Positions 27,505-37,108 of a DNA stretch of 64,000 bases are shown here, in pieces (within the stretch, counting starts at the first letter, position 1; each line of letters starts with the position of its first letter). The notes below the pieces were generated by a model. It ran no database searches and was not told where the DNA came from. It saw only the letters and a program-made list of their open reading frames with translations. The translations under genes and the position numbers were made by a program. This stretch comes from Salinicoccus roseus (GTDB taxonomy: Bacteria > Bacillota > Bacilli > Staphylococcales > Salinicoccaceae), in contig NZ_RKQJ01000001.1 of the NCBI RefSeq assembly GCF_003814515.1, positions 1,302,001 through 1,366,000 on the forward strand, written 5' to 3'.

Positions 27505-27530
27505 AAAGAGAAAGAGGGCAAGCATCCCTC
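27505..27530 (-). terminator. weak terminator after the 113-residue protein gene
   Basis: On the minus strand AGAGGG pairs with CCCTCT around a 7-base loop directly at the stop codon, followed by a T-rich stretch. Confidence 0.45.
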
Positions 27531-27871
27531 TACTCCTCCACTTTTTCACTCTCATTCCCGAGCGGAGCATCCATACGTTTGTAAGTAATGAGCTGAATCC
27601 TCACTTCTTCATCATCAAAATCATAATCTTCAAGATTTTCTTTCTGATCGGTAGTGAACACTACATCTACAAAGTCATTTGAATCCTTGAAATCGTATCT
27701 CACATTGAACGTTTCGAATTCCTGATCCACATCTGGTTTTTTGGAGACGAACCGGGAAGCTTCACCATCAAAGCTCTGGACGCCCATCCCGGTAATCTCC
27801 TCTATTTCATAGCGCAATGCCTCAAGTGTCATTTCTTTGCCTTCGATGATATTGAACTTCTCTTCGTGCAT
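27530..27871 (-). CDS. hypothetical acidic protein, 113 residues
   Basis: I do not recognise this protein. It is acidic, soluble and without signal peptide, cysteine or membrane segment. The predicted pattern of short strands (FNVRYDFKDS, DFVDVVFTTD, VRIQLITYKR) suggests a small alpha/beta fold. GAGAGGGATAGTT precedes the ATG. It lies on its own between an acetyltransferase and a small lipoprotein on the same strand. Confidence 0.7.
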   Translation of the reverse strand: MHEEKFNIIEGKEMTLEALRYEIEEITGMGVQSFDGEASRFVSKKPDVDQEFETFNVRYDFKDSNDFVDVVFTTDQKENLEDYDFDDEEVRIQLITYKRMDAPLGNESEKVEE

Positions 27872-27937
27872 AACTATCCCTCTCTCTCAATTGTTTACAT
27901 CACATATTCCCTTTTGAGAGGCATTTAATCTTAGCTG

Positions 27938-28213
27938 CTATTCTTCCGAAGGTTCTTCTTCGCTTTCCTCACTGGCCTCTTCTTCGTTGGGCTCTTCTTC
28001 ACCGGATGCGTTCTGCTGCAGCTCTTCAAGCTCCTGTTCCTTCGTTTCGATATTGTCTTCCAGCTGGCTGTTCTCACTTTTGACGTTCTGTATTTTATTT
28101 TCCAGTGCCTTATTCTCCTGGTTCATCTTCTCCAGATCCTTTGCAGCCTGACTTTCATCTTCACCGCATCCAGCAAGAAGGACCAGTAGTGCCACTGCGA
28201 ATAGACGTTTCAT
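27938..28213 (-). CDS. small lipoprotein with coiled coil and Glu-rich tail
   Basis: 91 residues: signal peptide with lipobox LLAGC (Cys16), then a coiled-coil segment (about 25-68) of NQENKALENKIQNV type, and a tail made almost wholly of Glu and Ser. It would be anchored to the outer face of the membrane by diacylglyceryl-Cys16. Function unknown. AAAGGGTGAGG precedes the ATG. Confidence 0.75.
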   Translation of the reverse strand: MKRLFAVALLVLLAGCGEDESQAAKDLEKMNQENKALENKIQNVKSENSQLEDNIETKEQELEELQQNASGEEEPNEEEASEESEEEPSEE

Positions 28214-28274
28214 GGCCTCACCCTTTTTTTATCCTGATACAGATTATATCACTTTCTGGAATCCATGAAAATTT

Positions 28275-28307
28275 AAAATGGCACCCCGGAAGATTCCGGA
28301 GTGCCAT
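28275..28307 (-). terminator. terminator of first peptide-binding lipoprotein gene
   Basis: On the minus strand ATGGCACTCCGGA and TCCGGGGTGCCAT form a 13-bp stem, with one G-T pair, followed by TTTTAAATTTT. It begins 7 bases after the stop codon at 28314. Confidence 0.8.
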
Positions 28308-28313
28308 AATATA

Positions 28314-30029
28314 TTATTCGCCTATAGTGACTTCGTCCAACTGATAGATGCCGAGGGCATCCACTTCAAAGTTCTGTACCTCTGTACGCACACCAGTCAG
28401 ATAGTTCTGGTGGTGGATATATGCCATAGGGGCGATATCCACGAGCATTTCCTGAGCTTCCGAGTAGATTTCCTGACGTGCTTCAGGGTCAGTTTCCTGA
28501 CGGCCTTCTTCAAGCAGGGCGTCCACTTCATCATTGCTCATGAATGAACGGTTACCCGGGTCGCCATGCATTTCAGAGTGGAACAGCGGGTACATGCCGT
28601 AGTCCGCGTCGCCAGTAACTGTTGACCATCCAAGAACGAACATGTCATGCTCACCCTGTGCAGTCCTCTCAAGATACGCGCCCCACTCGAGCTGTTCTAC
28701 ATTCAACTCGATGTTGAGCTCCTTCAGGGACTCCTGCAGATAGACTGCCGTATCGATACGTTGTGGGCTGTCATTTGTCCAGATTTCAAGTGAGAAGCCA
28801 TCTTCATATCCGGCTTCCGCCATAAGTTCCTTCGCACGATCCATATCGTAGGAGAGGCCTTCAACGCTTTCGTCATAGCCGAATACATCCGGAGCAAGTG
28901 GACCTTGTGCCGGGATACCTACACCATCATATACGCCATCGATGATTGCTTCCCTGTCGATGGCATGTGAAATCGCCTGACGTACGAGTGGATCATCGAG
29001 TGGTTCCTTCTCCATGTTGAAGCCGATGTATGAAAGTGAAAGTGATTCTGTGTTGTCGAGATATGTTTCTTCGTGGGAGTCAACACGTTCCATGTTGTTG
29101 GACTCCACTGCACCTGCAACATGGCTGTCGCCAGTTTCAAGTTCAGCAATGCGTGCAGCAGTTTCCGGTACCACTTTAAATGTTACCGTGTCCAATGCTA
29201 CAGGCTCTTCGTGATAGTCATCGTTTCTTTCGAGCACGACTTCTTCACCAGCTGCACGGGACTGGACCTTGAATGGACCTGTACCGATTGCATTCTCGGC
29301 AGCATGCTGCCCCATGTTTTCGGAGATTGCATTCGCAACTTCCTCATGCTCTTCGCCGCCATTGTCGCGAAGTTCATAGTACTCTTCAAGTGTCATCTCT
29401 TCACCAGAGTCGGACAGTGCCTGCTCATAGTCTGCATCGATGACGTCTTTGCTCAGCATACCTCCTGCATCGTGTGCAAGGTGTGCGAGGAGTGGGGCAA
29501 ATGGATATTCTGTCGTGATTTCGACAGTATAGTCATCGACCGGTTCCACGTCCGTAATCATCTCATACAGGAACATACGTGGAGACGCCATTGCCGGGTC
29601 TGTGATGCGTTTCAGGTTCGCTTCGACAGCTTCAGCATTGAATTCAGTTCCATCGTGGAACATGACGCCTTCCTTGAGAGTGAATTCCCATGTATTGTCA
29701 TCCACCTGTTCCCATTCAGTCGCCAGACCAGGCTGAACTTCCATGTTCTCATCAAGGACAGTCAGTGTGTCATAGATGTTTGAACGTACGTTACTTGACG
29801 GCACGTCATTGTTGCCGTGCGGATCGAGACTGACGACGTCGCTCATTTCGGAAATGACAAGATCTCCGCCTTCTCCGCCTTCTCCGCCTTCAGTATCACC
29901 TGAAGATTCTTCTCCGCCGTCTGCAGAATCGCTCTCCGGATCGACATTGCTATCGTCCGTACATGCAGCCAGCGCAAATGATAAAATTAAAACCAGGCTC
30001 AACATTAGAAGCAGTTTTAAATTTTTCAT
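28314..30029 (-). CDS. oligopeptide ABC transporter substrate-binding lipoprotein, paralogue 1
   Basis: 571 residues. Lipobox ALAAC puts the lipid-bearing Cys at residue 23; an acidic Ser/Gly/Glu linker follows to about 60, then an SBP_bac_5 domain with DVVSLDPHGNND, ATEWEQVDDNTWEFTLKEGV and FHDGTEFNAEAV. It captures peptides (family also includes glutathione and dipeptide binders) outside the cell for the divergent permease operon at 34.2 kb. AGGAGG precedes the ATG. Promoter TTGAAG-N17-TATCAT and its own terminator make it monocistronic. About half identical by eye to the next two genes. Confidence 0.88.
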   Translation of the reverse strand: MKNLKLLLMLSLVLILSFALAACTDDSNVDPESDSADGGEESSGDTEGGEGGEGGDLVISEMSDVVSLDPHGNNDVPSSNVRSNIYDTLTVLDENMEVQPGLATEWEQVDDNTWEFTLKEGVMFHDGTEFNAEAVEANLKRITDPAMASPRMFLYEMITDVEPVDDYTVEITTEYPFAPLLAHLAHDAGGMLSKDVIDADYEQALSDSGEEMTLEEYYELRDNGGEEHEEVANAISENMGQHAAENAIGTGPFKVQSRAAGEEVVLERNDDYHEEPVALDTVTFKVVPETAARIAELETGDSHVAGAVESNNMERVDSHEETYLDNTESLSLSYIGFNMEKEPLDDPLVRQAISHAIDREAIIDGVYDGVGIPAQGPLAPDVFGYDESVEGLSYDMDRAKELMAEAGYEDGFSLEIWTNDSPQRIDTAVYLQESLKELNIELNVEQLEWGAYLERTAQGEHDMFVLGWSTVTGDADYGMYPLFHSEMHGDPGNRSFMSNDEVDALLEEGRQETDPEARQEIYSEAQEMLVDIAPMAYIHHQNYLTGVRTEVQNFEVDALGIYQLDEVTIGE

Positions 30030-30078
30030 TTTGGACCTCCTAATAATTTTTAATTAAATGCAAGATTTAATCAACTTC

Positions 30079-30107
30079 ATGATACAGGAATAGGTAAGCG
30101 CCTTCAA
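30079..30107 (-). promoter_or_regulatory. promoter of peptide-binding paralogue 1
   Basis: On the minus strand TTGAAG (30107-30102), 17-base spacer, TATCAT (30084-30079), about 50 bases before the start codon. Confidence 0.6.
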
Positions 30108-30146
30108 GATGAATTTTCCCACATTTTCAAATAATGGAAAGAATAA

Positions 30147-30179
30147 AAACTGGAAAACACAAGAAGTGTTTTCCAGTTT
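30147..30179 (-). terminator. terminator of peptide-binding paralogue 2 gene
   Basis: A perfect 14-bp stem (AAACTGGAAAACAC with its complement) and 5-base loop, followed by T residues on the minus strand, 31 bases after the stop codon. Confidence 0.85.
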
Positions 30180-30209
30180 CTGGTTTATTCAATCATCCGA
30201 TGAAGGCCA

Positions 30210-31886
30210 CTATTCATTGATGGTGGCTTCACGGAGATCGAAGATGTTATAGCTGTTGATGTCGATGCCTTCAACATTATTATTGTAGGCGTTCAAGTTT
30301 TCAGAGTGACGTACGAAGATTGCCGGAGCTTCGTCTACAAGCAGTTGCTGGGCCTCGACATATAACTGCTCACGGGCATCCTGGTCAGACTCACGCTTTC
30401 CTTCATCCAGCAATGCATCGAGTTCATCGTTTTCGAAGAAGGACCTGTTTCCTGGGGCCCCGACCATGTCGGAATGGAATAATGGAGAAATGCCATTATC
30501 CGGGTCCCCTGTTGAGTTGGACCAGCCAAGGATGAACATATCATGTTCGCCGTTGCCCGTCATTTCCAGGTACGCGCCCCATTCCACTTGTTCGATGTTC
30601 ACATTGATGTTGAGTTCGGCCAGAGATTCCTGGAGCCATACAGCCATGTCCACACGTTCTGGATTATCATCGTTGACCATCAGATTGACATCGAATCCAT
30701 CCTCATATCCTGCCTCTGCAAGCAGTTCCCTTGCCTGTTCCATATCGTATTCCAGGGCTTCGATATCCTCACTATGACCCATCACACCAGGCGCAAGTGG
30801 ACCGACTGCCGGTGTACCGGAGTCATTATATACACCGGAGAGGACCGCATCCTTATCAAACGCATGGGTGATTGCACGTCTCACCTGCGGATCATCGAAC
30901 GGTTCCTTTTGGGTATTGAAACCGATGTAGTCGATGGAAACGGAGTCCGTGCGCTCAAGCGTCACTTCCTCATTACTTTCTACACGTCCGATGTTGCTGG
31001 ACTCGACCTGTGCAATGAAGTCGGAGTCGCCGGTTTCCAGTTCCGCAAGCCTGGAGCCTGTTTCAGAAACGACCTTGAATGTGGCCGAATCGATCGTCGG
31101 CGCGCCATTCCAGTAATCTTCATAGGCAGTCAGTTCGGTTTTCTCACCCGGATTCCTGCTTTCAAACTGGAGGTAGTTGGAGCCAACAGGATTCTGCTCG
31201 ACCATGGTACCCATGGCACCACCGATTTCGTTTGCCGCCTCTTCATGCTCATCTCCGCCTGCTTCGCGGAGCTCGTAATACTCTTCAAGTGTCATATCGA
31301 GTCCTGCTTCATCGATTGCATTCTGATAGTCTTCATCGATGAGGTCTTTACTGATCATTTTGCCTGCGCCATGCGTCAGGTTATTGAGCAGCGGAGAAAA
31401 CGGGAACTCTGTAACGAGTTCGACTGTGTAATCATCAACAACATTAACCTCGCTTACCATTTCAAGCAGGAAAGACCTTGGAGAGGCCATTGCAGGGTCA
31501 AGCAGACGCTCGAAGTTCGCCTTCACGACGTCAGCATTGAATTCACTGCCATCATGGAAAGTGACCCCCTCCTGCAGGGTGAACTGCCATGTAGTATCAT
31601 CGATCTGCTCCCATTCGGAAGCCAGTACCGGTTCTATTTCAAAGTTTTCATTCTGCGTCACAAGCCCTTCATATATTGTATCCCGGACCTGCTCGGATGG
31701 TACATCGTTGCTTCCATGCGGATCCATGGATACAGCATCACTCGGGAAGGCCAGCACCATGTCGCCCCCACTGGAAGACGACTCCCCTTCAGCGCCACCT
31801 TCCGGCTCCACCTGGCTGTCATCCGTACATGCCGCCAGTACGAGTACAAGCATACTGAGCAACATCAATCGCCAAAAATTCTTCAT
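30210..31886 (-). CDS. oligopeptide ABC transporter substrate-binding lipoprotein, paralogue 2
   Basis: 558 residues. Signal peptide with lipobox VLAAC (Cys19), acidic low-complexity linker to about 40, and an SBP_bac_5 domain with DAVSMDPHGSND, ASEWEQIDDTTWQFTLQEGV and FHDGSEFNADVV. Role as for paralogue 1: surface-anchored peptide receptor. ATG at 31886 follows GGAGGAGTAGG; an upstream in-frame ATG at 31916 has no such site and would spoil the signal peptide. It has its own promoter (TTGAAA-N17-TAAAAT) and terminator. Confidence 0.88.
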   Translation of the reverse strand: MKNFWRLMLLSMLVLVLAACTDDSQVEPEGGAEGESSSSGGDMVLAFPSDAVSMDPHGSNDVPSEQVRDTIYEGLVTQNENFEIEPVLASEWEQIDDTTWQFTLQEGVTFHDGSEFNADVVKANFERLLDPAMASPRSFLLEMVSEVNVVDDYTVELVTEFPFSPLLNNLTHGAGKMISKDLIDEDYQNAIDEAGLDMTLEEYYELREAGGDEHEEAANEIGGAMGTMVEQNPVGSNYLQFESRNPGEKTELTAYEDYWNGAPTIDSATFKVVSETGSRLAELETGDSDFIAQVESSNIGRVESNEEVTLERTDSVSIDYIGFNTQKEPFDDPQVRRAITHAFDKDAVLSGVYNDSGTPAVGPLAPGVMGHSEDIEALEYDMEQARELLAEAGYEDGFDVNLMVNDDNPERVDMAVWLQESLAELNINVNIEQVEWGAYLEMTGNGEHDMFILGWSNSTGDPDNGISPLFHSDMVGAPGNRSFFENDELDALLDEGKRESDQDAREQLYVEAQQLLVDEAPAIFVRHSENLNAYNNNVEGIDINSYNIFDLREATINE

Positions 31887-31949
31887 CCTACTCCTCCTCT
31901 GAAAAATCTCTCCCATCCAAATATGTAAGACTTTTTTTGGGGTAAACCC

Positions 31950-31978
31950 ATTTTATATCACCATAAGATTTCTTTCAA
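31950..31978 (-). promoter_or_regulatory. promoter of peptide-binding paralogue 2, with a weak CodY-like box upstream
   Basis: TTGAAA (31978-31973), 17-base spacer, TAAAAT (31955-31950). A 12/15 match to the CodY box AATTTTCWGAAAATT lies just upstream at 31984-31998. Confidence 0.65.
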
Positions 31979-32070
31979 TAAGGAATATTCTGAACTTTAA
32001 AAAATAACTTTGCTTTACTCAAAAAACTCTATTTTCAGATGAAGAGCGCTTTTGAAATGTTTTCACTCGC

Positions 32071-32111
32071 AAAAAAAGCCCCCTTGGTGCCAACAGGCAT
32101 TCAAGGGGGAG
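32071..32111 (-). terminator. terminator of peptide-binding paralogue 3 gene
   Basis: On the minus strand CCCCCTTG and CAAGGGGG close a hairpin with an inner TGCC/GGCA pairing, followed by CTTTTTTT, about 25 bases after the stop codon. Confidence 0.88.
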
Positions 32112-32135
32112 AGTGAACTTTGAGATATTAATCAG

Positions 32136-33806
32136 TTACTCTATTGTTACATTCCTGAAATCCGGCTTGTTATACGTATCGATTACTAGACCCTCCACTT
32201 CGTCCCTGTAGGCGTTCATGCTTTCTGCCTGGCGCATGAATATTGAGGGTGCTTCATCAATCAACAGTTCCTGTGCCTCCCTGTATATCTCTTCACGGAC
32301 TTCTGTGTCGGTTTCACGACGTCCTTCCTCCAGAAGGTCATCAAATGCTTCATTTTCGAAGAAGAACCTGTTCCCCTGATCACCCATCATCGACGAGTGG
32401 TAGAGGGGCCATAATCCATGATCTGGATCCCCGGTTGCATTTGGCCAGCCGAGTATGAAGATGTCATGATCTCCGGTGCTCGCCGCCTCCAGATAAGCGC
32501 CCCATTCGAACTGGTCCACTGTAGCATCGACATTGATTTCCTGAAGCGCTTCCTGCAGGTAGACAGCCAAATCCACCCTTTCAGATGCATCATTGGTTAT
32601 GATGGAGATTTCAAAACCATCTTCATAACCGGCCTCCGCCATCAGTTCCCGCGCGCGCTCCACGTCATAATCCAGTCCTTCAATACCTTCATCGTAGCCC
32701 AGAACTTCCGGTTGGAGCGGACCTTCGAGCGTCCTGCCGGTACCACTGTATATGCCATTGATGACTTCTTCCTTATCAAAGATATGTGTGATGGCCTGTC
32801 TTACCCGTTTATCATCAAGCGGCTCCTTCTGTGTATTAAAGCCGATGTATTCCATTGCGATATTGTAGAAAGTATACATATGGGTCTCTGGATTGCTTTC
32901 AATCCTCTCTTTACTTGAAGGTTCAAAACCGCTGATCATATGGGATTCCCCGGTTTCCAGCTCTGCAATTCTTGAGCCTGTTTCCGAAACAACCTTGAAA
33001 GTGACAGTGTCCAACTTTGCAGGTTCCTGCCAATACTCATCGTACCTGGCAAGAACAGTGTTTTCACCCGGTGTCCTCTCTTCAAACTGCAGATACCCTG
33101 TTCCTGTTGGTTTCTGTTCCACTACAGTATGCAGATACTCGGAAACACTCTCTGCAGCATCTTCATACTCTGCACCACCTGTGTTCCGCAGTTCATAGAA
33201 CTCCTCAAGCGGCATATCGAGTCCCGCTTCCTCTATGGCATTTCTATAGTCTTCATCTATGACTTCTTTACTGATCATTCCCCCTCCGTCATGGGTGAGA
33301 TGGGCCAGCAAGGGCGCAAATGGATACGAGGTCACTATTTCAACCTGATAATCATCAATTACATTCACTTCTTCCACCATCTCGAAAATATTCAGCCGCG
33401 GTGATGCGACTGCAGGATCAAGCACCCTGTCGAAGTTCGCCTTAACGACTTCTGCATTGAAGTCACTGCCATCATGGAAAGTGACATCCTCTTCCAGAGT
33501 AAACCGCCATGTGGTATCATCCACCTGTTCCCATTCACTGGCGAGTAATGGAGCAATTTCGAGCGCTTCGTTTTGAGTGACAAGCCCTTCATATATCGTA
33601 TTCCTCACCTGGTCGGAATACAGATCATTGCTTCCATGCGGGTCCAGGGAGACCACGTCGTTTCCCACCGATAATATGAAGTCCCCTCCTGCAGTCTGGC
33701 TGCCCTCATCACCACTGTCACTCCCCGGGTCAGCATCACTGTCGTCCGTACATGCAGTCAGCACGAGGAGCATCCCAAGCATGAACATCCCCATAAATCT
33801 TTTCAT
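32136..33806 (-). CDS. oligopeptide ABC transporter substrate-binding lipoprotein, paralogue 3
   Basis: 556 residues. Lipobox VLTAC (Cys19), acidic linker to about 40, SBP_bac_5 domain with DVVSLDPHGSND, ASEWEQVDDTTWRFTLEEDV and FHDGSDFNAEVV. It is the nearest of the three to the divergent permease operon. The ATG at 33806 is preceded by GGAAGGTGG; a TTG one codon upstream is in frame. Own promoter TTGAAC-N17-TATAAA and own terminator. The three paralogues probably differ in peptide preference; this is inference. Confidence 0.88.
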   Translation of the reverse strand: MKRFMGMFMLGMLLVLTACTDDSDADPGSDSGDEGSQTAGGDFILSVGNDVVSLDPHGSNDLYSDQVRNTIYEGLVTQNEALEIAPLLASEWEQVDDTTWRFTLEEDVTFHDGSDFNAEVVKANFDRVLDPAVASPRLNIFEMVEEVNVIDDYQVEIVTSYPFAPLLAHLTHDGGGMISKEVIDEDYRNAIEEAGLDMPLEEFYELRNTGGAEYEDAAESVSEYLHTVVEQKPTGTGYLQFEERTPGENTVLARYDEYWQEPAKLDTVTFKVVSETGSRIAELETGESHMISGFEPSSKERIESNPETHMYTFYNIAMEYIGFNTQKEPLDDKRVRQAITHIFDKEEVINGIYSGTGRTLEGPLQPEVLGYDEGIEGLDYDVERARELMAEAGYEDGFEISIITNDASERVDLAVYLQEALQEINVDATVDQFEWGAYLEAASTGDHDIFILGWPNATGDPDHGLWPLYHSSMMGDQGNRFFFENEAFDDLLEEGRRETDTEVREEIYREAQELLIDEAPSIFMRQAESMNAYRDEVEGLVIDTYNKPDFRNVTIE

Positions 33807-33853
33807 CAAATCCCACCTTCCTCTTTCGGCTAATCCCTAGTTTTTAAATAGGT

Positions 33854-33882
33854 TTTATAGAGGTAATAATATACTAGTTCAA
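33854..33882 (-). promoter_or_regulatory. promoter of peptide-binding paralogue 3
   Basis: On the minus strand TTGAAC (33882-33877), 17-base spacer, TATAAA (33859-33854), about 50 bases before the start codon. Confidence 0.65.
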
Positions 33883-34085
33883 GAGGATGTTCAATACAGT
33901 GTTCATTTTTCATCTCAGGCTCTATCATCAAGCGCACCCATCCAAGTTTCATTTCCCTTTAAGCATGAGGTAATGAAACATTTAAATTGATTGAATATAC
34001 TGAATTTTTGACAGTTACATTAAATATACATATTTTAGACATAAATTTAAATATATATATATAAAATTAAAGTGTTTTATTACAC

Positions 34086-34100
34086 AATTTTAAGAAAATT
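34086..34100 (+). promoter_or_regulatory. CodY box upstream of the peptide permease operon
   Basis: AATTTTAAGAAAATT matches the CodY consensus AATTTTCWGAAAATT at 14 of 15 positions. CodY represses peptide uptake genes when branched-chain amino acids and GTP are plentiful, which fits the operon 136 bases downstream. Confidence 0.75.
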
Positions 34101-34235
34101 TCTTCATAAATGCGTGAAAGCCCTTTCATTGTTTTGTAGAAAATATTGAAAAATTCACTTTATGACTGTATCATTATAAGAAGCAATTCAAGGATTTGTC
34201 ATAAAATTCAATCAGAATTATTAGGAGGTCAATTC

Positions 34236-35144
34236 ATGGCAGTTGCATCCAAAGAAAGAATCCGGGACACCAAACCGGTCAATCCACGGGTTAAAAGCAT
34301 GAAGGATTTCTATAAGCGCCTGAAGAAGAACAAATCGGCCCTTACAGGCTTCTATATACTATTGTTCTTCTTCATTGTATCGATTTTTGGTGCAATCGAT
34401 GCAAACTATGGTCTTACAGGAATCAGTTCAAATGCAACCAGTCTGACAGAAAAGTTGGAAGGTCCTTCAGCCGCGCATTGGTTCGGTACGGATCACCTCG
34501 GCAGGGATATCTTCATCAGAATAATACACGGCATGTACATAACATTAGGGGTAGGGTTTGCAGCAACTTTCCTTGCAGGCCTTGTGGGTGTGCCACTTGG
34601 AATTCTCGCCGGCTACTATGGCGGCTGGCTTGATACCATCATCATGAGACTCATGGATGTCCTGCTCGCTTTCCCGGGCATCCTGCTTGCGCTTGCCATC
34701 GTCAGTGTACTTGGCGGCAGCACAATCAACGTGACCATCGCCATCGCCATCGGTGCCGTTCCACAGTTTGCACGGATCGTAAGAGGGTCGACATTGACGA
34801 CAAAGAAACTGGAATATGTGGATGCGATCCGTGCCCTCGGTGCACGTGACGGCAAGATCATCTTCCAGCACATACTGCCGAATATCATGTCGCCGATCAT
34901 TGTAAATACTACTCTCTTCATCGCTACAGCAATCCTTTCAGCAGCAGGCCTTTCATTCCTCGGCCTTGGCGTACAGCCGCCGACACCTGAATGGGGTGCC
35001 ATGCTCAATGATGGAAGAAACTATATGTACCAGGCAGGACACATCACATTCTTCCCTGGCATGATGATCGTCATCGTTGTACTTGCATTCAACTTATTCG
35101 GAGACGGATTGAGAGATGCACTCGATCCGAAATTCAAGAAATAG
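34236..35144 (+). CDS. peptide ABC transporter permease (OppC/DppC type)
   Basis: 302 residues with one N-terminal helix (about 33-55), the DppC-type linker containing AAHWFGTDHLGRDIFIRI, and five more helices; the ATPase-contact loop reads EYVDAIRALGARDGKIIFQHILP. It forms half of the membrane channel with the next gene product. ATG at 34236 follows TTAGGAGG by 6 bases. First of a four-gene operon in which the C-type permease unusually precedes the B-type. Confidence 0.9.
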   Translation: MAVASKERIRDTKPVNPRVKSMKDFYKRLKKNKSALTGFYILLFFFIVSIFGAIDANYGLTGISSNATSLTEKLEGPSAAHWFGTDHLGRDIFIRIIHGMYITLGVGFAATFLAGLVGVPLGILAGYYGGWLDTIIMRLMDVLLAFPGILLALAIVSVLGGSTINVTIAIAIGAVPQFARIVRGSTLTTKKLEYVDAIRALGARDGKIIFQHILPNIMSPIIVNTTLFIATAILSAAGLSFLGLGVQPPTPEWGAMLNDGRNYMYQAGHITFFPGMMIVIVVLAFNLFGDGLRDALDPKFKK

Positions 35145-35154
35145 GAGGCATCAT

Positions 35155-36075
35155 ATGACTACATTCATTATTCGTAGGCTGTTGCAGGCCATCCCCGTTC
35201 TCATCGGGGTCACAATTCTCGTGTTCAGTCTGATGCACCTTACTCCGGGTAACCCAGCGGTTATTATGGCAGGAGAAAGTGCGCCTCAGGCGACAGTACA
35301 GGCAATTGAAGAACGTTTGGGTCTGAACGATCCGCTTCACATACAGTATTTCAACTTCCTGGGCAATGCCCTGCAGCTGGATCTTGGTACGTCCATCCGG
35401 GACAACATCCCGGTATTCGACCATGTCCAGTCAAGATTCCTGATCACATTGGAACTTTCAGTATACTCGATGATTTTTGCGATAGTGCTTGGACTTCTGG
35501 CAGGCATCATCTCAGCAGTGCGCCAGTACACATTCTCTGATGTTGCCATCATGATTGTTGCCCTGTTCGGACTGTCCATGCCGAACTTCTGGCTCGGCCT
35601 CATGCTCATCCAGTGGTTCGCCATTAACTTGGGATGGTTTGCGCCGACAGGCTGGGGGGATGCCGACCAGATTGTTCTGCCGGTCATCGCACTCGGTACA
35701 GCCGGTGCCGCAATCATTGCCAGGATGACACGGAGCAGTATGCTCGATGTCATTTCACAGGACTACATCCGTACTGCCAGGGCAAAAGGGGTCAAGGAAC
35801 GTGTAGTCATATTCAGACATGCGCTCAAAAATGCAATGATTCCGGTTGTCACTGTAATCGGTCTCCAGTTCGGCTATTTCCTTGCCGGTTCGGTGCTCAC
35901 CGAGAGTGTATTCGCGATCAACGGCCTTGGCCGCCTGATCATCGATTCCATTCTGCAGCGTGACTTCCCGGTTGTACAAGGCGCCATCCTGGTCATTGCC
36001 GTCACCTTCGTTCTTGTAAATCTGGCAGTCGATATTTCCTACAGGTTCCTGAACAAACGGATCGACCTAAACTAA
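35155..36075 (+). CDS. peptide ABC transporter permease (OppB/DppB type)
   Basis: 306 residues starting MTTFIIRRLLQAIPVLIGVT, the standard DppB opening, with LTPGNPA, GTSIRDNIPV and the coupling loop DYIRTARAKGVKERVVIFRHAL. Six membrane helices. AGGAGGCATCAT precedes the ATG, 10 bases after the previous stop. Confidence 0.9.
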   Translation: MTTFIIRRLLQAIPVLIGVTILVFSLMHLTPGNPAVIMAGESAPQATVQAIEERLGLNDPLHIQYFNFLGNALQLDLGTSIRDNIPVFDHVQSRFLITLELSVYSMIFAIVLGLLAGIISAVRQYTFSDVAIMIVALFGLSMPNFWLGLMLIQWFAINLGWFAPTGWGDADQIVLPVIALGTAGAAIIARMTRSSMLDVISQDYIRTARAKGVKERVVIFRHALKNAMIPVVTVIGLQFGYFLAGSVLTESVFAINGLGRLIIDSILQRDFPVVQGAILVIAVTFVLVNLAVDISYRFLNKRIDLN

Positions 36076-36091
36076 GTTAGGAGTGACACAT

Positions 36092-37085
<994 letters not shown>

Positions 37086-37108
<23 letters not shown>

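Larger units (their letters stand above)
33807..34235. other. 429-base AT-rich intergenic control region of the peptide transport locus
   Basis: Contains the minus-strand promoter of binding protein 3 (33854-33882), a plus-strand TTGACA-like element near 34013, a near-perfect CodY box (34086-34100) and the ribosome binding site of the permease operon. Much richer in A and T than neighbouring genes, notably 33,960-34,230. No gene is seen. Confidence 0.75.

Noticed and set aside
30543-31928. Plus-strand open frame of 461 codons opposite peptide-binding protein 2
   Set aside because: Shadow of the real lipoprotein gene; similar shadows occur opposite its two paralogues, as expected from shared sequence.
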